Source of the DNA: Arsenicibacter rosenii
Lineage (GTDB): Bacteria; Bacteroidota; Bacteroidia; Cytophagales; Spirosomataceae
Assembly: GCF_001870735.1 (NCBI RefSeq)
Contig: NZ_MORL01000006.1
Coordinates: forward strand, 124,001-188,000
DNA length: 64,000 nucleotides
Direction: 5' to 3'
The first letter of the stretch is position 1; each line of letters begins with the position of its first letter. The notes under the pieces are model-generated. The model saw nothing but the letters and a program-made list of their open reading frames with translations, was not told where the DNA came from and did not search any database. Position numbers and translations under genes: made by a program. Shown one piece after another: positions 60,568-64,000 of the stretch.

Positions 60568-61419
60568 TTAAATTTCCTGTTCGACGTATCGTTTCTGGAT
60601 GGCCACAACGGCCAGAATCAGCAGCGCAAAAAAGAAGCCCAGCGTGGCCGAATAGCCCATGTGGTAGTACTGAAACGCCTGCTGGTAGATGTACATCACC
60701 GCCGACAGGGTGCTGTTGAGCGGTCCGCCTTCGGTCATGATATACGGCTCGATAAACAGCGAAAACCCGCCGATGGTCGACAGGACAACCACTGTGAAAA
60801 TGGTCGGGTTGATCATGGGCAGGGTAATGTACCGGAACTTCTGCCAGTTGGTAGCGCCTTCGAGGTCAGCGGCTTCGTAATACTGCGGCGGCACGGTTTG
60901 CAGGCCAACCAGAAACAGGATGACATAAAGCCCGACGTTTTTCCAGGTCGCCATGATGGCAATCGAATACATGGCCACTGCCGGATCGTCGAGCCACGCT
61001 ACCCTCGGGAGCCCGATGCCGGCAATCAGCCGGTTGAGCATCCCCGAGTTAAAGCTCAGCAGTTGCTGCCACAAAATGGTTACGACCACGCCCGATACAA
61101 TAACGGGCAGAAAAAACGCCGCCCTGAAAAACGCCGCCCCGCGCAGGGTACGGTTCAGGAGTTCGGCCAGCCCGAGGGCAATGCCGATCTGGAGCGGGAT
61201 ATGCACCAGCAGAAACCGGAAGGTATTGAACAGCGCCTGCCAGAACAGCCGGTCCTTAAACAGCCGGACGTAATTATCGGGGCCGATAAACTCCATCGGC
61301 GATATGATATTCCAGCGGTGAAAGGTCAGGACGACCGAAAACACCACCGGAAATGCCACAAACACCAGCATATGCACCACATACGGCGCTACCAGCCAAT
61401 AGGGAAGGAGTTTTTTCAT
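60568..61419 (-). CDS. Sugar ABC transporter permease, MalF type
   Basis: 283 residues with six membrane helices and the EAA loop EAADLEGATNWQKFRYITLP (about residues 185-204). The N-terminus lacks the long periplasmic insertion of enterobacterial MalF, as in most CUT1 permeases. It lies 76 nt downstream of the binding-protein gene; that gap is filled by a 24-bp perfect inverted repeat which may lower read-through, as is common between binding protein and permeases. Confidence 0.93.
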   Translation of the reverse strand: MKKLLPYWLVAPYVVHMLVFVAFPVVFSVVLTFHRWNIISPMEFIGPDNYVRLFKDRLFWQALFNTFRFLLVHIPLQIGIALGLAELLNRTLRGAAFFRAAFFLPVIVSGVVVTILWQQLLSFNSGMLNRLIAGIGLPRVAWLDDPAVAMYSIAIMATWKNVGLYVILFLVGLQTVPPQYYEAADLEGATNWQKFRYITLPMINPTIFTVVVLSTIGGFSLFIEPYIMTEGGPLNSTLSAVMYIYQQAFQYYHMGYSATLGFFFALLILAVVAIQKRYVEQEI

Positions 61420-61428
61420 AATCTATTT

Positions 61429-61500
61429 AGTGATTGTGTGAATGAGCGATTGTGTGATTCCTACACGGCAGCCACTCAATCGCTCATTCACACAATCACT
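61429..61500 (+). repeat. 24-bp perfect inverted repeat between binding protein and permease
   Basis: The 24-nt left arm at 61429-61452 (begins AGTGATTGTGTGAATGAG) is the exact reverse complement of 61477-61500, with a 24-nt spacer. The right arm covers the stop codon of the binding-protein gene (61496-61498). The stem is built from TGATTG/TGAATGA units like the repeat at 56896-56990. Confidence 0.8.
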
Positions 61501-62785
61501 CATTATTCTCGAGCAGCACGTCTACGGCGTTGGCGGCGTCGCGGATGGCGGCTTCGGGCGTTTTACGGTTATAGATGACACAGGCTTCGTATTCCTGTGA
61601 GATAATGTCGAATACTTCCACGATGACCGCGCAGTTGTCGACGCCTTTGATGTGGCGTACCTGACGGGCAAACGGTTTGGTGCGTGGGTTCCGGCTGAAA
61701 TACGGGGCGAAATAGGGATCAGTATCCAGCTGCTTACGCCGCGGAAACTGCCCCGTCAGCTCCATCAGCCGCAGGTCGCCCTGACTGTCGATCAGGGTGC
61801 GGACAAACTCCCACGCGGCCTGTGGGTCGCGGCAGGTGTTGAATATGACAATGTTTTTAGGATCTCCATAGGTATAAACCGGCTTGTTTGATGAAGCAAG
61901 GGCCTCGGGAACGGGCATCGGCCAGAAATCGTATTCGAAACCCGGCTTTTTGAATTTTTCGAGGTACGACACCTGCCATGGTCCCGAAAACTGGGTGGCA
62001 ATGCGTTCATCGATAAACGGATCGCGGGCGGCCGACAGCCGTTCGCGCGGGAAATAGTCGTTTTTGTAAAGGTTTTGCAGAAACCGGAATACCTCAACGG
62101 CATAGCGGTTGTTGAAGGCGGCGCGGTTATTAACGATGAGCGGAGCCCCGTTAGAAGCGGCCAGATAGAGCGGATAAAAGTTGAAAAGGCGCTGGTACCA
62201 GATTGCCTTTACTTCGGTATAGCCCAGCCACCGGTCGGTATAGCCGTCGCCGTTTTGATGCTTCAACTGCCGGCCGGCTTCCAGAAAGCTGGTATACGAA
62301 AACGGAGGCCGGATGCCCCGGAGGCTGTTCAGGGCCTGTCGGTTGCTCAGCGTCATGATCGGATTTACTTTCCAGGGCACCTGATAAATATGCCCGTCGG
62401 CCGACGTGATTTCGCGGATCACACTGCTGTCGCAGCGGCTCCGGATAAAGTCCGCGAACCCCTTCAGCGTATCCAGCGGAATCAGTACGTGTGCCTTTGC
62501 ATACATCTCGACACTGCCCTGCCACATGTTTGCGTAGATGTCCGGCGTTGTTTTGCCGACCACCGAAGCCAGAATGATTTCCTCACTCGACTGCCCCTCC
62601 GGAATGGGTTGAAACCGGAGCGGCTTGTCGGTGCGGCTGCGCTGCCAGCGTTCGGTAAACTCCTTCGCAAAGGCAATTTCACCCGCGTTGTTCGAACACC
62701 AGAACACCATGGGCCGGTTGCCCTCGTCCTGCGAACAACTCCCGGCTACCACCAGCACAATGAAACCAATCAGCCACTTCGTCAT
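61496..62785 (-). CDS. Extracellular solute-binding protein, family 1 (sugar ABC importer)
   Basis: 429 residues from the ATG at 62785. Lipobox ending near Cys17 (VVAGSC) anchors it. The family 1 fold is seen in VFWCSNNAGEIAFAKEFTERW, then ASVVGKTTPDIYANMWQGSVEMYAKAHVLIPLD, QVPWKVNPIMTLSNRQAL and GDPKNIVIFNTCRDPQAAWEFVR. In a Bacteroidota cell it should sit in the periplasm or inner membrane and deliver a sugar to the two permeases encoded downstream. The gene is flanked by inverted repeats on both sides. Confidence 0.9.
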   Translation of the reverse strand: MTKWLIGFIVLVVAGSCSQDEGNRPMVFWCSNNAGEIAFAKEFTERWQRSRTDKPLRFQPIPEGQSSEEIILASVVGKTTPDIYANMWQGSVEMYAKAHVLIPLDTLKGFADFIRSRCDSSVIREITSADGHIYQVPWKVNPIMTLSNRQALNSLRGIRPPFSYTSFLEAGRQLKHQNGDGYTDRWLGYTEVKAIWYQRLFNFYPLYLAASNGAPLIVNNRAAFNNRYAVEVFRFLQNLYKNDYFPRERLSAARDPFIDERIATQFSGPWQVSYLEKFKKPGFEYDFWPMPVPEALASSNKPVYTYGDPKNIVIFNTCRDPQAAWEFVRTLIDSQGDLRLMELTGQFPRRKQLDTDPYFAPYFSRNPRTKPFARQVRHIKGVDNCAVIVEVFDIISQEYEACVIYNRKTPEAAIRDAANAVDVLLENNE

Positions 62786-62786
62786 A

Positions 62787-62865
62787 ATGAACAATGTAAA
62801 ATGGATAATGAATAATGAGCAATGAGGATGAAGGCCGTCGGGCCATTATACATTGTTCATTATCC
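62787..62865 (+). repeat. Low-complexity inverted repeat (AATGA type) before the binding protein gene
   Basis: ATGAACAATGTAAAATGG (62787-62804) pairs with 62843-62860 with one mismatch, and an overlapping alternative pairs 62803-62824 with 62844-62865 less well. The arms are made of ATGA/AATG units. It fills the 96-nt gap between the LamG gene and the binding protein start. Confidence 0.65.
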
Positions 62866-62881
62866 ATTATTCATTCAGAAA

Positions 62882-63952
62882 TTAATTCCCCTTCTCAGCC
62901 GTGTATACCGACTTGATCTGGGTGCTGCTCAGGACAACGTTGTAAATGCGCAGGTCGTCCATGTCGCCGGTGAAATAGCCACCCCACGCCCGGTAGAAGT
63001 TGTTGCCGTCGGCATCGTTGGCTTCGATGTTGTTATACAGGCTGGTCGGCAAATCCTGACCAATCGTCATGTTAATCGTGCTTTTCACCGAAGCCGGGTC
63101 GCCGGTTTTGTCGGTCCAGCTTTTCACCAGTGTACCGTCGATGTAAAAGTTCATTTCGCCGGATTTGTACGTAACGGCTACGTGATACCATTTGCCTTTG
63201 TCGAGCGTAACGGTTTCGACGTCCTTGTCGTTGAAGATACCGGTTGTCGTTTTTACGGTAAAGAACGTTTTGTTGGCTTCCTGCAACTGGAATTTATACC
63301 CGTTCCAGCGGTTCAGCGACACGAGGTAGTTGCTGGCCCGCGACGAGTCCATTTTAACCCAGAGGCTGATACTCAGTTCTTTGGCAGGGTTCAGTGCGGC
63401 GTTGTACGGAATTTCGATGTTGCCGCCTTTTTCGAAGTGATAGGCCTTGCTGTCGGCTCCGAACCGGTCTTTGGTCGGTGTTACCGTACCGGCGCCCCAA
63501 CCAGCATGTCCCTGCTTCAGTGTACCGTTGAAGCCTTTGCCCGATGCGTCGTTGGCATTACCGTCCATTTTCAGGTACAGCACCAGGTTGCTCGGCGCAA
63601 TTTCCTGAACTTTCTTGCTTTCAAACGTCGTATACGCCTGACCCAGGTTTACGTAGGCGTTGTTGACCGCTGTCTGCGTCGCGCCCTGGTCGCTGTTTAC
63701 GGTTGTGGCGGCATCGATAGCGGTTTTAAGCGTAGCTTTTGAACCGGTTTCGTAACGGCCGACGGCTGTGCCTTCAACGGCAGCATTGTAAGACGCATTG
63801 GCGCTGTCGAGGCGCGCTTTCAGCTTACTCTTATCCACGGGAATAACCGTTTCGCCGTCATCTTTTTTACAGCTTTGTGTAAACACCATGACCATCATAA
63901 AGGCGACGATACCCCAAAGCAACTTGCTTGCAGAAAATGTGTTGTTTTTCAT
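62882..63952 (-). CDS. LamG-domain lipoprotein
   Basis: 356 residues. Lipobox ending at Cys28 (VFTQSC). A helical FIVAR-like region (about 40-115: KLKARLDSANASYNAAVEGTA, GSKATLKTAIDAA) is followed by a concanavalin/LamG beta-sandwich (about 125-350: LVLYLKMDGNANDASGKGFNGT, LSISLWVKMD, WYHVAVTYKSGEMNFYIDGTLV, GDMDDLRIYNVVLSSTQI). Such proteins bind carbohydrate at the cell surface. It is the first gene of the minus-strand sugar-import cluster seen here. Confidence 0.88.
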   Translation of the reverse strand: MKNNTFSASKLLWGIVAFMMVMVFTQSCKKDDGETVIPVDKSKLKARLDSANASYNAAVEGTAVGRYETGSKATLKTAIDAATTVNSDQGATQTAVNNAYVNLGQAYTTFESKKVQEIAPSNLVLYLKMDGNANDASGKGFNGTLKQGHAGWGAGTVTPTKDRFGADSKAYHFEKGGNIEIPYNAALNPAKELSISLWVKMDSSRASNYLVSLNRWNGYKFQLQEANKTFFTVKTTTGIFNDKDVETVTLDKGKWYHVAVTYKSGEMNFYIDGTLVKSWTDKTGDPASVKSTINMTIGQDLPTSLYNNIEANDADGNNFYRAWGGYFTGDMDDLRIYNVVLSSTQIKSVYTAEKGN

Positions 63953-64000
63953 AGAACGCGTAATTGAATTTAAGTTAAAAGGTTATTATTCAGAACTTAA

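Overview
The window is a 64 kb chromosomal segment of a Bacteroidota bacterium, most likely Cytophagales and near Spirosoma/Spirosomataceae. The evidence is the gene content: SusC/SusD and TonB receptors, FecI/FecR-type regulators, a SprB-repeat protein, a fused XrtN-type exosortase and a PVC-type cytochrome. Bacteroidota promoter boxes (TTTG, about 20 nt, TAnnTTTG) and a moderately high GC content agree. I see no rRNA, tRNA, CRISPR array, prophage or transposase.

Layout. 1-4.3 kb (minus): recJ, lptB and an OmpR-type regulator with its histidine kinase, which is cut by the window edge. 4.3-10 kb (plus): small secreted proteins, then a DUF1361 / diacylglycerol-kinase / membrane-protein / winged-helix-regulator group running into an exosortase N (XrtN) locus whose dedicated target gene is broken. 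10-20 kb: SprB-repeat protein, pabB, a small double-glycine peptide gene, a PAS histidine kinase, a secreted alpha/beta hydrolase, VapBC, an aldehyde dehydrogenase. 19-26 kb: LytS/LytTR two-component pair, then a sugar locus (GT-C-like membrane protein, Gfo/Idh/MocA oxidoreductase, hexapeptide acyltransferase, DegT aminotransferase, GT2 glycosyltransferase). 26-38 kb: heme-oxygenase-like protein, miaA, a Hef/Vsr-related protein, M1 peptidase, Uma2 protein, royal-jelly-like protein, tatD-deoC, and a 1141-residue PVC-type cytochrome. 38-42 kb: siderophore receptor with PepSY protein. 42.5-54 kb: ECF sigma / FecR / SusC / SusD unit with a tandem SGNH esterase and a DUF5703 protein, read as a glycan-utilisation locus, then asparaginase. 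55-64 kb: a small-protein/HNH module, then a minus-strand sugar ABC importer (binding protein, two permeases, ATPase) with a GH130 enzyme, an (alpha/alpha)6-like lipoprotein and a LamG lipoprotein.

How it fits together. The sigma/FecR/SusCD set has the signalling parts (STN domain on the receptor, DUF4974 on FecR) for ligand-induced transcription, and the esterase and DUF5703 enzyme fit trimming of the captured glycan. The 56-62 kb cluster looks like a second route: import of an oligosaccharide across the inner membrane and cleavage by GH130. The winged-helix regulator at 7.4 kb probably controls both its own membrane-protein operon and the exosortase locus through shared CTTTG-N5-CAAAG sites.

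The most notable signals are the XrtN locus with an internally deleted target, the double-glycine peptide gene at 12.2-12.4 kb, and several families of extragenic palindromes at gene ends.
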